A stretch of DNA of 64,000 nt from Anaerolineae bacterium (GCA_030425205.1 JAUIAP010000020.1:53242-117241); one strand, 5' to 3'. Counted from the stretch's first letter, positions 1-9,315 are shown. The notes: generated from the letters alone by a model not told the origin. Program-made: numbers and translations.

Positions 1-379
1 CAAAATAGCGTTCACCGCGGGCAACCGCACGAATAGCACGCGCAAGATTGGCGGGAGAAATCTCTTTGTGGACGTACCCATGTACATCGTCAAGCCGATC
101 AAAGATCTCATCTTCCAACGGTGCGCCCGATAGAATGATGACCCGCGCGGAAGCCATATCACGGCGAATGTTGCGGGCAGCGGTGAAGCCATCCCAACGC
201 GGCATTTTGTAGTCGAGCAGCACGATATCAGGGGCGAGATCAAAGATGCGATTGTAGGCATCTTCTCCATCGTGCGCCTCGCCGACGACCTCAAAATCAG
301 GCTCTTGCTTGAGAACAAGCGCGAGCCCGCGGCGTACAACGGCGTGATCGTCAGCCAGTAGGATGCGAATCATTTTCAT
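1..379 (-). CDS. NarL/FixJ-type response regulator (C-terminal part beyond window edge)
   Basis: About 126 residues are visible and form a receiver domain: acidic pair D10-D11 after a hydrophobic strand (RILLADDH), phospho-acceptor D56 in 'LLDYKMP', S84 in 'ILSG' and conserved K105 in 'VHKE'. The missing C-terminus is expected to be a LuxR-type helix-turn-helix, because the partner kinase is of the HisKA_3 class; this is inference. The ATG at 379 overlaps the TGA of the kinase gene (ATGA, four bases), so the two are translationally coupled as a two-component pair. A second in-frame ATG lies at 373. It would be phosphorylated by the methyltransferase-kinase fusion and regulate unknown targets. 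Confidence 0.88.
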   Translation of the reverse strand, partial: MKMIRILLADDHAVVRRGLALVLKQEPDFEVVGEAHDGEDAYNRIFDLAPDIVLLDYKMPRWDGFTAARNIRRDMASARVIILSGAPLEDEIFDRLDDVHGYVHKEISPANLARAIRAVARGERYF

Positions 380-1611
380 TGGATCGGAATGTCAACCACA
401 ATCGACGTCCCTTCTTGCGGCCGACTAAACACGTCAAATGTCCCACCTAAGGCGTGGGCGCGTTCTTCCATCCCGCGCAAGCCAAAATGTTCCGCGACAA
501 ATTTATCGCCGTAGGCGGTCGCAGGATTGAAGCCGATACCATTGTCGCGCACAAGTAGGCGCACCCGCTCGTTGGCGATGTCGAGACAGACGCGGGCGTG
601 ATCGGCGGCGGCATGATGGACGATATTCGCCAGCGATTCTTGGCAAATACGATAGAGCGTGCGCCGCACAAAGGGGGCAATCGGGGCAAAGTCGCCGTTG
701 ATGTCGAGTTCGAGTTCGATGGGTTGGTCAGTTAGATCGTTGAGGTAGCGATGCAAATCGGCCGAAAATCCCTCACCCGTCAACTCATTCGGCCACAGGT
801 CAAAGATGACGTGGCGCAACTCCTGCCGCACCTTCTGCGCCTCTTGCTCCAACGCCGCCAACTCTGCACGTAGCGTTTCCAACCCCTCTGGTACAAGCTT
901 CTGACAGCCGTTTAACCCATACGCGATCCCAAACAGTGATTGCGAAATGGTATCGTGCATATCACGTGCAATCCGCAACCGCTCACGCTCGACGGCCGTC
1001 TGGGTTTCCTCTGCTGCACTCTCCGCACGTCGCCGCCACCAATACCATGCTGACGGCCACACCTCCCCGCGTACATCCGTCTCACCGCGCTCCATCTTCT
1101 CCAAGCGAAAAGCTCGTTCAAATGCGGCAAACAGCTCATTTTCATGGACACCACGCGGCCGATTCTCCTCTTCGCGCAACGGCTCGCGGATACGGCCAAA
1201 GAACAAGAATAGTCCGTTCGGGGTGAGTAATCTTGCCAGTTGATCGGCATAAGTACGCAGTTGTTCCCCTTCGAGCGAATGTCCACAGCCGACATCGAGC
1301 GCAAAATCATAGGGTGGGTGCAAAAAGTGTAGGTCGGTGACGCTGGCTGTGTGATAGGTGATGGTGGAAAAATCGGCCGATCTTTCCCGCGCCAGCTCAA
1401 TCGCCTTTGGCACAAAATCGATCGCATCGACGTGCCAACCACGCGCCGCCATATAGCGTGCCGCACGTCCGACTCCGCATCCCAAATCGAGGGCCCGGCC
1501 GGCCGTGAGCGATTCCAACGCCGCGATCACCTCTGGCGGCGGTAGCTCTTGATCCCACGGCAATGCGCCGCGTTCGTAAAATTCTTGCAGTCGTTCAAAG
1601 GTGTCGTTCAT
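376..1611 (-). CDS. SAM methyltransferase fused to a HisKA_3 sensor histidine kinase
   Basis: The 411-residue protein has two domains in one frame. Residues 1 to about 190 are a class I SAM methyltransferase of the TehB/thiopurine-methyltransferase-like type: 'PWDQ' near residue 18, motif I 'DLGCGVG' at 42-48, 'DAIDF' at 62-66, and 'LLTPNGLFLF' near 128-137. Residues 208-240 are a HisKA_3 dimerisation box with phospho-acceptor H219 ('ARDMHDTISQ'), followed by a HATPase with an N box ('QESLANIVHHA'), G1 'DNGIGF' and G2 'GLRGMEER'. There is no membrane segment or PAS/GAF domain, so the methyltransferase sits where a sensor normally would. An upstream start at 1707 would overlap the preceding gene; 1611 gives the natural methyltransferase N-terminus. 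It overlaps the response regulator by ATGA. Whether the methyltransferase is catalytic or only binds ligand cannot be told. Confidence 0.85.
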   Translation of the reverse strand: MNDTFERLQEFYERGALPWDQELPPPEVIAALESLTAGRALDLGCGVGRAARYMAARGWHVDAIDFVPKAIELARERSADFSTITYHTASVTDLHFLHPPYDFALDVGCGHSLEGEQLRTYADQLARLLTPNGLFLFFGRIREPLREEENRPRGVHENELFAAFERAFRLEKMERGETDVRGEVWPSAWYWWRRRAESAAEETQTAVERERLRIARDMHDTISQSLFGIAYGLNGCQKLVPEGLETLRAELAALEQEAQKVRQELRHVIFDLWPNELTGEGFSADLHRYLNDLTDQPIELELDINGDFAPIAPFVRRTLYRICQESLANIVHHAAADHARVCLDIANERVRLLVRDNGIGFNPATAYGDKFVAEHFGLRGMEERAHALGGTFDVFSRPQEGTSIVVDIPIQ

Positions 1612-1648
1612 AATGTATGGCTCGCAACCTATTTTACCAGAACACGGA

Positions 1649-2587
1649 TTATGGATCGCTGGGTTCGCGTTGGGGGTGTTTGTGATTCGGCCGAAAAAGT
1701 TCAACATCTGCCCACGATGCAGGATCTTCCAACGGCTCCAAATGGATGATGATCGAAACGGGCGAAAGTTGCGCCCGAATTTGGGCTTCGAGGTCGTCCA
1801 TTAGACGATGGCCGTGCTGGACGCTCCAACTGCCCGGCACCTGCAAATGCAGCGAGACGAACCGCAAACTGCCTGACAAGCGTGTTCGTAACGCATGAAA
1901 TGTGAGTTCGCCCTCTCCAAACCGCTCCAGAATCTCGATCAATTGTTGCTGCTCCGCCTGCGGCCACGCGCTGTCCATCAATCCTAGCAATGACTTTCGG
2001 AGCAAGCGCCAGCCAACCAGCAGAATATGCACGGCAACGGCCAGCGCGATCACAATATCGACCCATTGCCAGCCCGTCAACTGCATCACCCCCAGCCCCA
2101 CAATCACACCAAGCGAAGTCCACACATCTGACATCAGATGTTGTGCGTCGGCCTCTAGCGCAATCGAACGATGTCGTTTGGCAGCCCGACGCAAAATCTG
2201 TGCGACGCCGAAGTTAAGAATTGTCGCCAACCCGGTGATGCCAATGCCCAATCCGAGCGATTCGAGCGGTTGTGCGCCTTGAATGCGCTGAACGGCCGAA
2301 ATGACGATCAAGATCGCCGTCATCACGATCAATGCGCCCTCTACGCCGCTCGAAAAGTATTCGACTTTGTAGTGCCCAAAACTGTGTTCGTCATCTGGCG
2401 GTCTTGCGGCAACGATGATGGCAAAAAAGACCGCAATGGCCGCGACGAGATTGACGACTGATTCAAGCGCATCGGAAAGCAAGCCGACTGAATCGGTCAA
2501 AAGATATGCGCCCATTTTGAGTGCAATCGTCACGATGGCGGCCAGAATTGAGAGTTGTGCGTAGCGCGAGGGTATGTTTGTTGTCAT
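1649..2587 (-). CDS. Cation diffusion facilitator (CDF) family metal efflux transporter
   Basis: A 312-residue protein with about six membrane segments (roughly 10-30, 45-62, 80-100, 115-130, 155-172, 178-195) and a cytosolic C-terminal domain. Family residues are visible: 'SDALES' in helix 2, the 'HSFGHYKVE' stretch after helix 2, and 'ADAQHLMSDVWTS' in helix 5 with the HxxxD metal ligands. It probably exports a divalent cation such as Zn, Fe or Mn by proton antiport; the ion cannot be assigned from sequence. A His-containing tail ('PNHKHPQRE') ends the protein. It is 37 bp upstream of the kinase gene on the same strand and could be co-transcribed with the two-component pair. Confidence 0.92.
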   Translation of the reverse strand: MTTNIPSRYAQLSILAAIVTIALKMGAYLLTDSVGLLSDALESVVNLVAAIAVFFAIIVAARPPDDEHSFGHYKVEYFSSGVEGALIVMTAILIVISAVQRIQGAQPLESLGLGIGITGLATILNFGVAQILRRAAKRHRSIALEADAQHLMSDVWTSLGVIVGLGVMQLTGWQWVDIVIALAVAVHILLVGWRLLRKSLLGLMDSAWPQAEQQQLIEILERFGEGELTFHALRTRLSGSLRFVSLHLQVPGSWSVQHGHRLMDDLEAQIRAQLSPVSIIIHLEPLEDPASWADVELFRPNHKHPQREPSDP

Positions 2588-2839
2588 AGCTCACCATAAC
2601 GCTACAACAGTTACCGTCACTGGGGCAAGTGGGAAATTCGTTTGCTCATGCGCTTGCGGGAAGTGGCGTTATCCAGACACTGATTACCGCAATCTCACAG
2701 CGTGTTTGTGAATTATGGAACAAAGGCCGCGCCGCGTGCGTTATGGGGGTGAAGGCACATGATGCCGACAAGAAAATTTACAAACTAGAAGGCCAACACT
2801 TTATCTGTTGGCCACTTGAAATGACTCGGAGAATACAAA
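2588..2839. other. Intergenic, divergent promoters expected
   Basis: A 250-bp gap between the divergently transcribed CDF and META-lipoprotein genes. The only structure seen is a small hairpin with arms GGCCAAC (2791-2797) and GTTGGCC (2807-2813), about 25 bases before the lipoprotein start. No RNA gene or convincing open frame was found. Confidence 0.5.
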
Positions 2840-4915
2840 ATGAAAACGCAACGATTTGAAAAATATTTTAGCATGATAGTAGGATTGCTCTTGGCAATTG
2901 TTATGGTCGCCTGTTCACCCACCCAACCAGAAGGGGCGGCACAGAACGAGACGACCGAACCGACTGAGGTAATTGAGCCGACAGAGCCAGCGGTTGACAC
3001 GATTGAAAATCAGCTTGTCGGCACAATGTGGGAACTCATTTCGATTGATGGGACGGCGGTTGATGGGAGCTTGACGCTGGACTTTTCGGCCGATACCGTC
3101 CACGGTTCAGACGGCTGCAACAGCTTTAGCGGCGGCTACACCATTCAAAACGGTGCACTTGTCTTCGCACAAGATGGCTTTATCCGCACCGAAATGGCGT
3201 GTCTGGAAGATGGCGTGATGGAGATGGCGCAACAATATCTCGACGCATTAGTCACGGCCAGCGCGTTTACATTGGACAATGATAGCCTGACCTTAGAGAC
3301 AGACACCGGTGCGCTCGTTTATGCAAAGGCGAATTCGGCCGAACTTATCGACACCCTTTGGCAACTCGCGGGGCTTAACAATGGCACAGGTGGCATCGTC
3401 CACATGGGCATTGACGAAAATATCACCATGCTGATCGACGGCACACAGATCAGCGGCAGTGCGGGCTGCAACGGCTATGGTGGCAGCATCACAATTGACG
3501 GCAATCAACTGACGATTGGCGAGCTAGTCTCAACCTTGATGTTGTGTGCCGATGACGACGTTAACGAGCGCGAAGGGGAATTCTTGGCCGCACTGCGCAC
3601 CGTCACAAGCTATGAAATCATCCGTGAAACCTTGAGCCTGTACGCTGAGGACGGCACGCTCGTCGCCAACTTTATTGAGGCAAACGAAACGGCTAGTGAA
3701 CCGACAACGCTTTACGTCGGTGCCGAATTGGTCGATTGTGTCGGTGAAGGGCCACGCCAATGTATGCTCGTCAAGCAAGACCCCAACGCCGAGTACGAAT
3801 TTTTCTATGACGACATCGCTGGATTCGAGTGGGAAGCTGGCTATGAATATGAACTACTCGTCAACATTAGCGAAGTCGAAAATCCACCAGCCGACGCATC
3901 ATCCTTGCGCTATGAATTGGTTGAAGTCGTCAACAAAACAGCAGTAGAAATGTCTGAAACTCCAGAGATCACAAACATCAACTGGTCACTCGTTAACACC
4001 ATCGTCGGTGGGGATGCGGTCGTGCCTGCCCCCGACTTTGCCAACCCCAATTTCACCATCGACGGCACAATGGTTTCTGGCAACAGCGGTTGTAATCGCT
4101 TCAATGGCACGGTCACGATTGATGGGAACAACATCACTTTCGGCGCGCTTGCGACAACAAGAATGGCGTGTGATGCAGAGCGGATGACGTTAGAGACGAC
4201 GATGTTAGACATTTTCGCCAACGCCGCGACGTTCACGACGGATGGTAAGACATTGGAACTGCAAAACGCCGACGGACTACCGATTGCAACCTTCGCAGCG
4301 GCCGAAGAAAAGACGCTCTATGTCGGCGCAGAGACGGTCGATTGTGTTGGTGTCGCACCGCAACAATGTCTGTTGGTCAAGGAAGACCCCAACGCGGACT
4401 ACACATTTTTCTATGACAGCATTGCCGGATTTGAATGGGAAGCTGGCTACGAATATGAACTGCTCGTCAGCGTAACAGAAGTGATGGAGCCGCTGCAAGA
4501 CGCCTCATCGCTGCAATACAAACTGGTGCAAATCGTCAACAAGACAGAAGTCGCCATGAGCGAAAATAGCTTGACGGACACCGTTTGGCAGTGGGTGCGC
4601 TTTCAAGATGGCGCAGACCTCAACAACATCGAGGTCGATAATCCCGCTAGCTATACGATTCAGTTCATGGCGGACGGCACTTATGCAATTCAGGCCGACT
4701 GCAACAGCGGCAGCGGCGGTTACAGCGTCGATGGCAGCAGCATCGTGATTCAACCCGGCCCGATGACGTTGGCCGCGTGTGGCGCAGAGTCACTCGATAG
4801 CACATTTTTGTCACGTCTAGGCGATGTCGTCACGTTCGTCTTTGATGACGAGGGTAATCTTGTGTTGAATCTTAAGGTCGATGCGGGGAATATGATTTTT
4901 GTGGCGGTGCAATAA
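2840..4915 (+). CDS. Lipoprotein with four META (HslJ-like) domains and two DUF4377 domains
   Basis: A 691-residue predicted lipoprotein: basic N-terminus, hydrophobic stretch and lipobox 'VMVAC' at about residue 25, then an acidic Thr/Glu/Pro linker. The body alternates META-type beta domains (about 58-160, 168-275, 375-480 and 575-690, each with the 'GCN' core, for example 'GSDGCNSFSGGY' and 'GNSGCNRFNG') with two near-identical DUF4377 domains (about 288-362 and 485-560, containing 'LYVGAE', 'VDCVG', 'FEWEAGYEYELLV' and 'VNKT'). The order is META-META-DUF4377-META-DUF4377-META. E. coli HslJ, a single META domain, is linked to heat stress and novobiocin tolerance; the role of this multidomain form is unknown. 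The two DUF4377-META units look like an internal duplication. It is monocistronic, ended by the hairpin at 5077-5118. Confidence 0.88.
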   Translation: MKTQRFEKYFSMIVGLLLAIVMVACSPTQPEGAAQNETTEPTEVIEPTEPAVDTIENQLVGTMWELISIDGTAVDGSLTLDFSADTVHGSDGCNSFSGGYTIQNGALVFAQDGFIRTEMACLEDGVMEMAQQYLDALVTASAFTLDNDSLTLETDTGALVYAKANSAELIDTLWQLAGLNNGTGGIVHMGIDENITMLIDGTQISGSAGCNGYGGSITIDGNQLTIGELVSTLMLCADDDVNEREGEFLAALRTVTSYEIIRETLSLYAEDGTLVANFIEANETASEPTTLYVGAELVDCVGEGPRQCMLVKQDPNAEYEFFYDDIAGFEWEAGYEYELLVNISEVENPPADASSLRYELVEVVNKTAVEMSETPEITNINWSLVNTIVGGDAVVPAPDFANPNFTIDGTMVSGNSGCNRFNGTVTIDGNNITFGALATTRMACDAERMTLETTMLDIFANAATFTTDGKTLELQNADGLPIATFAAAEEKTLYVGAETVDCVGVAPQQCLLVKEDPNADYTFFYDSIAGFEWEAGYEYELLVSVTEVMEPLQDASSLQYKLVQIVNKTEVAMSENSLTDTVWQWVRFQDGADLNNIEVDNPASYTIQFMADGTYAIQADCNSGSGGYSVDGSSIVIQPGPMTLAACGAESLDSTFLSRLGDVVTFVFDDEGNLVLNLKVDAGNMIFVAVQ

Positions 4916-4919
4916 GAAT

Positions 4920-4963
4920 TGCGTGATGCGTGGTGCGTATTGCGTATTGCGTGGTGCGTAATT
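4920..4963. repeat. TGCGTRNTGCG-type intergenic repeat, copy 1
   Basis: Four to five tandem units of TGCGTGATGCG / TGGTGCGTATTGCG directly after the META lipoprotein stop. The same unit recurs near 5166, 16892, 22201, 27121, 39766 and 48101, always between genes and often as inverted pairs able to fold. Confidence 0.8.
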
Positions 4964-5076
4964 GCCCCGTCCTGTGATATGTCTTAGCCTTCATTCTTTA
5001 ACCCGCTCTCCGCAAGAGCTTTGTGGGTGGAGTGGATGCTGATTTTTACTCGCCGCACCAGAGGTGCGGCATTTAA

Positions 5077-5118
5077 TTTTAGTGAGTTTGGGGGCGAACG
5101 CCCCCAAACTCACTAAAA
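5077..5118. terminator. Perfect 20-bp stem hairpin, probable transcription terminator
   Basis: Arms 5077-5096 and 5099-5118 are exact reverse complements around two A bases. Each arm has a T/A-rich end, so the structure could terminate transcription from either side. It lies between the META lipoprotein and the MocR regulator. Confidence 0.85.
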
Positions 5119-5165
5119 AATAGTTCGGCGAGCCGCCAGAAGCGGTGAGCCGTCACACCCTGAAA

Positions 5166-5202
5166 GATGCGTGATGCGGAATAGCCACATTACGCATTCC
5201 TT
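5166..5202. repeat. TGCGT-type intergenic repeat, copy 2 (short inverted pair)
   Basis: GATGCGTGATGCGGAAT is followed by ATTACGCATTCC, giving a short imperfect stem about 20 bases before the MocR start. Same family as the repeat at 4920. Confidence 0.6.
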
Positions 5203-5224
5203 TTTTAATGGGTAAAATCGTTGA

Positions 5225-6691
5225 ATGCCGCGCAAACTGCCCAACACACTTTATCTCTCGCTTGTCACGGTCGATCCCGATTCGGCCGTTCCCCTCTATC
5301 GACAAATCTATCAAGGGCTGCGCGATGCGATCATCGCGGGACGTTTAACGGCCGAGACGAAGTTGCCATCAACCCGTGATTTGGCAACCATCTGGGGGGT
5401 TTCGCGCAATACGCTTCGCAATGCGTTTGACCAACTGATCGCGGAAGGGTATTTGGAGGCGATTGTTGGACGTGGGACCTTTGTGGCAGAGGCGCGAATG
5501 CGCCAACCTGCGTTGCAGGCGGTTGATAATGGAGAGCGAATTCGGCCGATTTCCAACATCGGCCACTATCTCGAACCATTTGGTCGCAACGTGCGCCATG
5601 CGCGCTCACGGGGCAACGCCTTTGCCGTCGGCATCCCTGATAAACAGACGTTCCCGCATGAAATTTGGAACCGCATCGTCAATCGCTGTCAACGCAGACA
5701 GCAATCGACCACCTATTCGCGGGAGTTCAAGGGGATTCCCGCTTTACGTGAGGCGATTGCAAGTTATCTGATCTCGGCGCGCGGGGTGCGCTGTTCGGCC
5801 GAACAGATCGACATCGTTCCCGGCGCGGTCAGCGGAATGCTCGTCACGACGTTGGCGCTGCTCAATCCCGGCGATCAGGCGTGGCTTGAAAACCCCAGCT
5901 ATATCAACATTGGCGGGTTGATCAACTATCGTGGCGCAGAAGTTGTGCCAGTTCCCGTCGATTGTCAGGGGCTTGATGTGCAGGCAGGCATCGATCGCGC
6001 CCCGAACGCCCGCCTTGCCTATGTGACACCGTCCCATCAATATCCACTTGGCGTGACGATGAGTCTTGCCCGCCGCCAGCAGTTGTTGGGATGGGCGGCC
6101 GATAACCACGCATGGATTATCGAAGATGATTACGACAGCGAATTTCGTTACGATGGCCCGCCTATCACCGCGCTGCAAGGGTTGGACACCGATCAGCGCG
6201 TCATCTATGTTGGGACGTTTAGCAAGGTGATGTTCCCCAGTTTGCGACTCGGTTATGTCGTGTTGCCGCCCGATTTGGTCGATGTCTACACGGGTGTCAA
6301 GCTACCCATGACGCTGCACGCGCCCACGCTGCTACAGGCGGCTGTGGCCGAATTTATGCTTGAGGGGCATTTTGTGCGCCACATTCGCGCCATGCGGAAA
6401 CATTATCAGGCGTGTCGCGATGCGCTGATTACGGCAGTGGCACGACATCTCGCTGGGGCGATCACGCTGGGCGCGCACGATTGTGGGATGCACGTGGTGG
6501 GCTATTTAGCGGCCGAATTTGACGAGTCAACCGTCGTCAACGCCGCCAACAAGCTGAACATCGCCATCACGCCGCTCTCCAACGACTATCTCGCCCCACC
6601 CAAAAAAGCGGGCATTATCATCGGACTTGCCAATGTGCGCCCCGACGAGATCGACGGCTATATCGCCCAATTAGCCGCCGCGATTCTCTAA
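5225..6691 (+). CDS. MocR/PdxR-family transcriptional regulator (GntR HTH plus aminotransferase-like domain)
   Basis: A 488-residue chimera. Residues about 18-85 form a GntR winged helix ('LPSTRDLATIWGVSRNTLR', then 'GRGTFVAE'). Residues about 120-485 are a fold-type I aminotransferase domain with 'ENPSY' for cofactor contacts, 'EDDYDSEFRY' and the PLP lysine K334 in 'GTFSKVMFPSLR'. Members bind PLP as effector and control genes for vitamin B6, GABA, taurine or other amino compounds. The usual divergent target gene is absent: the flanks are a terminator hairpin and an unrelated membrane operon, so the target here is unknown. Confidence 0.93.
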   Translation: MPRKLPNTLYLSLVTVDPDSAVPLYRQIYQGLRDAIIAGRLTAETKLPSTRDLATIWGVSRNTLRNAFDQLIAEGYLEAIVGRGTFVAEARMRQPALQAVDNGERIRPISNIGHYLEPFGRNVRHARSRGNAFAVGIPDKQTFPHEIWNRIVNRCQRRQQSTTYSREFKGIPALREAIASYLISARGVRCSAEQIDIVPGAVSGMLVTTLALLNPGDQAWLENPSYINIGGLINYRGAEVVPVPVDCQGLDVQAGIDRAPNARLAYVTPSHQYPLGVTMSLARRQQLLGWAADNHAWIIEDDYDSEFRYDGPPITALQGLDTDQRVIYVGTFSKVMFPSLRLGYVVLPPDLVDVYTGVKLPMTLHAPTLLQAAVAEFMLEGHFVRHIRAMRKHYQACRDALITAVARHLAGAITLGAHDCGMHVVGYLAAEFDESTVVNAANKLNIAITPLSNDYLAPPKKAGIIIGLANVRPDEIDGYIAQLAAAIL

Positions 6692-6792
6692 GCCCGCGCA
6701 ATGCCCTGTCTGACGTTATATTTTCGCCTTCATTGCAGAAATGTCGCGATTATGTCGCCCTCTTGTCGCTCTTTTCTGCTTAAATAGACAAC

Positions 6793-7320
6793 ATGATTCA
6801 AAAAACAGACAAATTCCTGATTGGCATTGTGGCAGGTATCGTGCTGCTGGTCATCGTCGCGTTTGCGGTGGTGCTCAGTCGGCCAGAACCGACCTATCGA
6901 ACAGACAACGCGGCCGACGCGGTTGCCCACAACTATTTGCTGGCATTGTGGCAGCAGGATTATGATCGCGCCTACAGCTATCTCTCACCAGAGATTGGCG
7001 GCTATCCAGAATCGGCCGAACAGTTCCAAGATGACATCCGCGACAATCGCTGGATCTTCGACCTCGACCGCTGGGGGACCGATAGTGACAATCGCTCGGT
7101 TGGGCTGGAAGTAATTTCGGCCGATGTCACGGGCGACCGCGCCTACGTCTCCGTTCGCAAGACTGACTTCTATCAAGGGGATTTCTTTAGCAACGGACAA
7201 TCGTCGCACACCTTCAACGTCCAGCTCGAACGCAATTCACAAACCGATGAATGGCAAATTGTCGAGGCAGATGACTACTGGGTCTACTGCTGGTCGAATG
7301 AGGATGGGTGTCAACGATGA
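6793..7320 (+). CDS. Membrane-anchored protein of unknown function with NTF2/DUF4878-like body
   Basis: A 175-residue protein with one N-terminal membrane segment (about 8-28) and an exported domain. 'ADAVAHNYLLALWQQDYDRAYSYLSPE' near residues 40-66 is the pattern of small lumazine-binding/NTF2-like accessory domains that follow a signal anchor; the fold assignment is inference. The C-terminus ends in a Trp/Tyr/Cys-rich stretch. Its stop overlaps the ATG of the next gene by ATGA, so the two are translationally coupled and may form a complex at the membrane. Confidence 0.7.
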   Translation: MIQKTDKFLIGIVAGIVLLVIVAFAVVLSRPEPTYRTDNAADAVAHNYLLALWQQDYDRAYSYLSPEIGGYPESAEQFQDDIRDNRWIFDLDRWGTDSDNRSVGLEVISADVTGDRAYVSVRKTDFYQGDFFSNGQSSHTFNVQLERNSQTDEWQIVEADDYWVYCWSNEDGCQR

Positions 7321-9179
7321 GTTCAATCCGCCGACTTTACATCTATCTCGTTTGTGCCATCAGTCTCAACGCCCTGACGTGGGCGGTCATCACGCTGGCG
7401 CGACATCTGTTTGCCCCGCTTGAGTTCACGCCGACCGACTCCATCGCCTTTCAGATCGCTGTCATCATCGCCAGCTTGCCGATCTTTCTCGTCCACTGGC
7501 TCTGGGCGCAGCGATTGGCGGCAGGCGAAGCGGAGGAACGAGGCAGCACGCTGCGCTATCTCTATCTGTTTGGGATGCTGGCGGCGTTTGTCATTCCGAT
7601 TCTGAACAATGCAGATGCGCTGGTTGGGACGTTGTTGGCGTGGATTTTCGGCCGATCTGACGACACGGCAGCTCCCATCCTGCGCAATCTCATCGCCATC
7701 CTCCCGCTGGCCTTACTTTGGGGTTACCACACGCGAATTCTCAATGCGGCACAGCTCCCCCTACGCGGCGAACGTGGCCTCCTGCGGCGACTCTATGTGC
7801 TGGCATTCAGCGCGGCGGGCGTGTTGATCGTCACCTTTGCCGTCAGCGGTCTCATGCGCTCGCTGCTCTTCCAACTTGATACCATCTCGGATATCTCCTC
7901 CCCCATCAGCAGCCTCTTGTCCGATCTCCCCCACTTGATCATTGGGCTTCCCCTCTGGTTAATTTTTTGGCGGTGGGCGCAACGACTTTTCCAGCAGGGT
8001 GGCGAGGAGGAACGCAACTCAGCCTTGCGCAAATTCTATCTCTACGCGCTCGTCTTTATCGGCGTGTTCAGCGCGGTCAGCAACGCCACGCTGCTGCTCT
8101 CTGGCGTGTTGCAACAGTTGCTGGGTCTCTCTCCCGATGGTGACTGGCGCAACCATCTGCCTATCATCGTCACGATGGGTGCATTGTGGGCGTACCATGC
8201 CGTTGTTTTACGAACCGATGTGGAACAGCACAGCGAAGCGTCCCGTCAGGCTGGCGTGCGACGTGCCTATCTCTATCTCGTCGCCACGATTGGACTACTC
8301 GCCTTGGTCAGCGGCATTGGCGGCAACATCAGCGTCTTGATTCGTTCGATTTCCAACGTGATCTTTGACGATACGCTGCGCGAACAGGTCGCATGGTTTA
8401 CGGCCGCGCTCATTGCAGGCTTGCCCGTTTGGCTGATCCCGTGGCGGCAAGCGCAACTTGCCGCCGCTGCCCCCACAGGCCAAGCGGAACGCCACGCCAC
8501 CATTCGCAAGGCGTATCTCTATTTCTTTCTCTTTCTCGCCACGCTCGCCGTCTTATCTGGTGTGGTCTACATTCTTTGGCGGTTGGTTAGCCTGCTGTTG
8601 GGCGAGACGATTGACGAAAATCTCGCCGTTAGTCTGGCACATGCGATTGCCTTTGCGCTGCTTGGGGTGGGGGTATGGCTCTATCACGGCATGACGCTGC
8701 GGGCGGATGGACAGCTCACGCTGCACGATCAGGCGCAACAGTTGGAAGCGTTAGGTGTGGTTGTCGTCGATTTGGATGGGTTTGGTGCCGATCTGCACCA
8801 AGCGTTGCAACAAGAACTCCCCACAGGCAAGTTTACGCTGCTCAAGCTACCGAACGATGAGGGTCAATCACTGGCTGAGGCGGGCTTGCTGATCGGCGAC
8901 TATCAAATCATCCACGACCCGCAAATTGCCTATAGCGCCGCTCGCAAATTGCTGATTCCGCACAATCATGCCAATGTCGAATGGCTGGGGGTCGAGCCGC
9001 AAAGCCGCGAGGAGACCATCACGCAAACGGTGCGTGCCGTCAAGCAGCTTGTCGCTGGCGAAGCGCATAACGCCAATCCCGCTCGTCAACTCGGCGCAAT
9101 TCTGGGGACGATTTTTGGGGGATTTGTGCTGCTCTGCTTCACGCTGGGGCTGATCGCGTACATGTTGTTTGCGTTTTAA
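7317..9179 (+). CDS. Large polytopic membrane protein with internal repeats (DUF5671-like)
   Basis: A 620-residue protein with about 14-16 hydrophobic segments. Units start with an aromatic-rich helix ('RRLYIYLV', 'KFYLYALV', 'RAYLYLVA', 'KAYLYFFL') and are joined by cytosolic loops of the form P-x-[FW]-L-[VI]-x-W-x-x-A-Q followed by a polar stretch and EER or ER. This is the layout I associate with DUF5671; the domain name is from memory. The C-terminal 200 residues hold a soluble domain (about 455-590) and a final membrane helix. ATG at 7317 overlaps the upstream stop by ATGA and is preferred over a GTG at 7308. Function unknown. Confidence 0.75.
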   Translation: MSSIRRLYIYLVCAISLNALTWAVITLARHLFAPLEFTPTDSIAFQIAVIIASLPIFLVHWLWAQRLAAGEAEERGSTLRYLYLFGMLAAFVIPILNNADALVGTLLAWIFGRSDDTAAPILRNLIAILPLALLWGYHTRILNAAQLPLRGERGLLRRLYVLAFSAAGVLIVTFAVSGLMRSLLFQLDTISDISSPISSLLSDLPHLIIGLPLWLIFWRWAQRLFQQGGEEERNSALRKFYLYALVFIGVFSAVSNATLLLSGVLQQLLGLSPDGDWRNHLPIIVTMGALWAYHAVVLRTDVEQHSEASRQAGVRRAYLYLVATIGLLALVSGIGGNISVLIRSISNVIFDDTLREQVAWFTAALIAGLPVWLIPWRQAQLAAAAPTGQAERHATIRKAYLYFFLFLATLAVLSGVVYILWRLVSLLLGETIDENLAVSLAHAIAFALLGVGVWLYHGMTLRADGQLTLHDQAQQLEALGVVVVDLDGFGADLHQALQQELPTGKFTLLKLPNDEGQSLAEAGLLIGDYQIIHDPQIAYSAARKLLIPHNHANVEWLGVEPQSREETITQTVRAVKQLVAGEAHNANPARQLGAILGTIFGGFVLLCFTLGLIAYMLFAF

Positions 9180-9189
9180 AACAAAAGAA

Positions 9190-9217
9190 TGCTGGCATGA
9201 TTCCCGTCGTGCCAGCA
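9190..9217. terminator. Hairpin after the membrane operon
   Basis: Arms TGCTGGCA (9190-9197) and TGCCAGCA (9210-9217) enclose 12 bases just 10 bases after the stop codon. No T-run follows, so termination is plausible rather than shown. Confidence 0.5.
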
Positions 9218-9315
9218 ACTCACAGTACGTCTGACATGAGACGTTTTCCAGACCAGAAGAGTAGATTTCTGCCTGCGCGGGAAGGACTACATTTACTGCC
9301 GTTTTGATTTTTTCC

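Noticed and set aside
4920..4963. CRISPR-like tandem repeats
   Set aside because: Units of about 7-11 bases without unique spacers; they are a hairpin repeat family.
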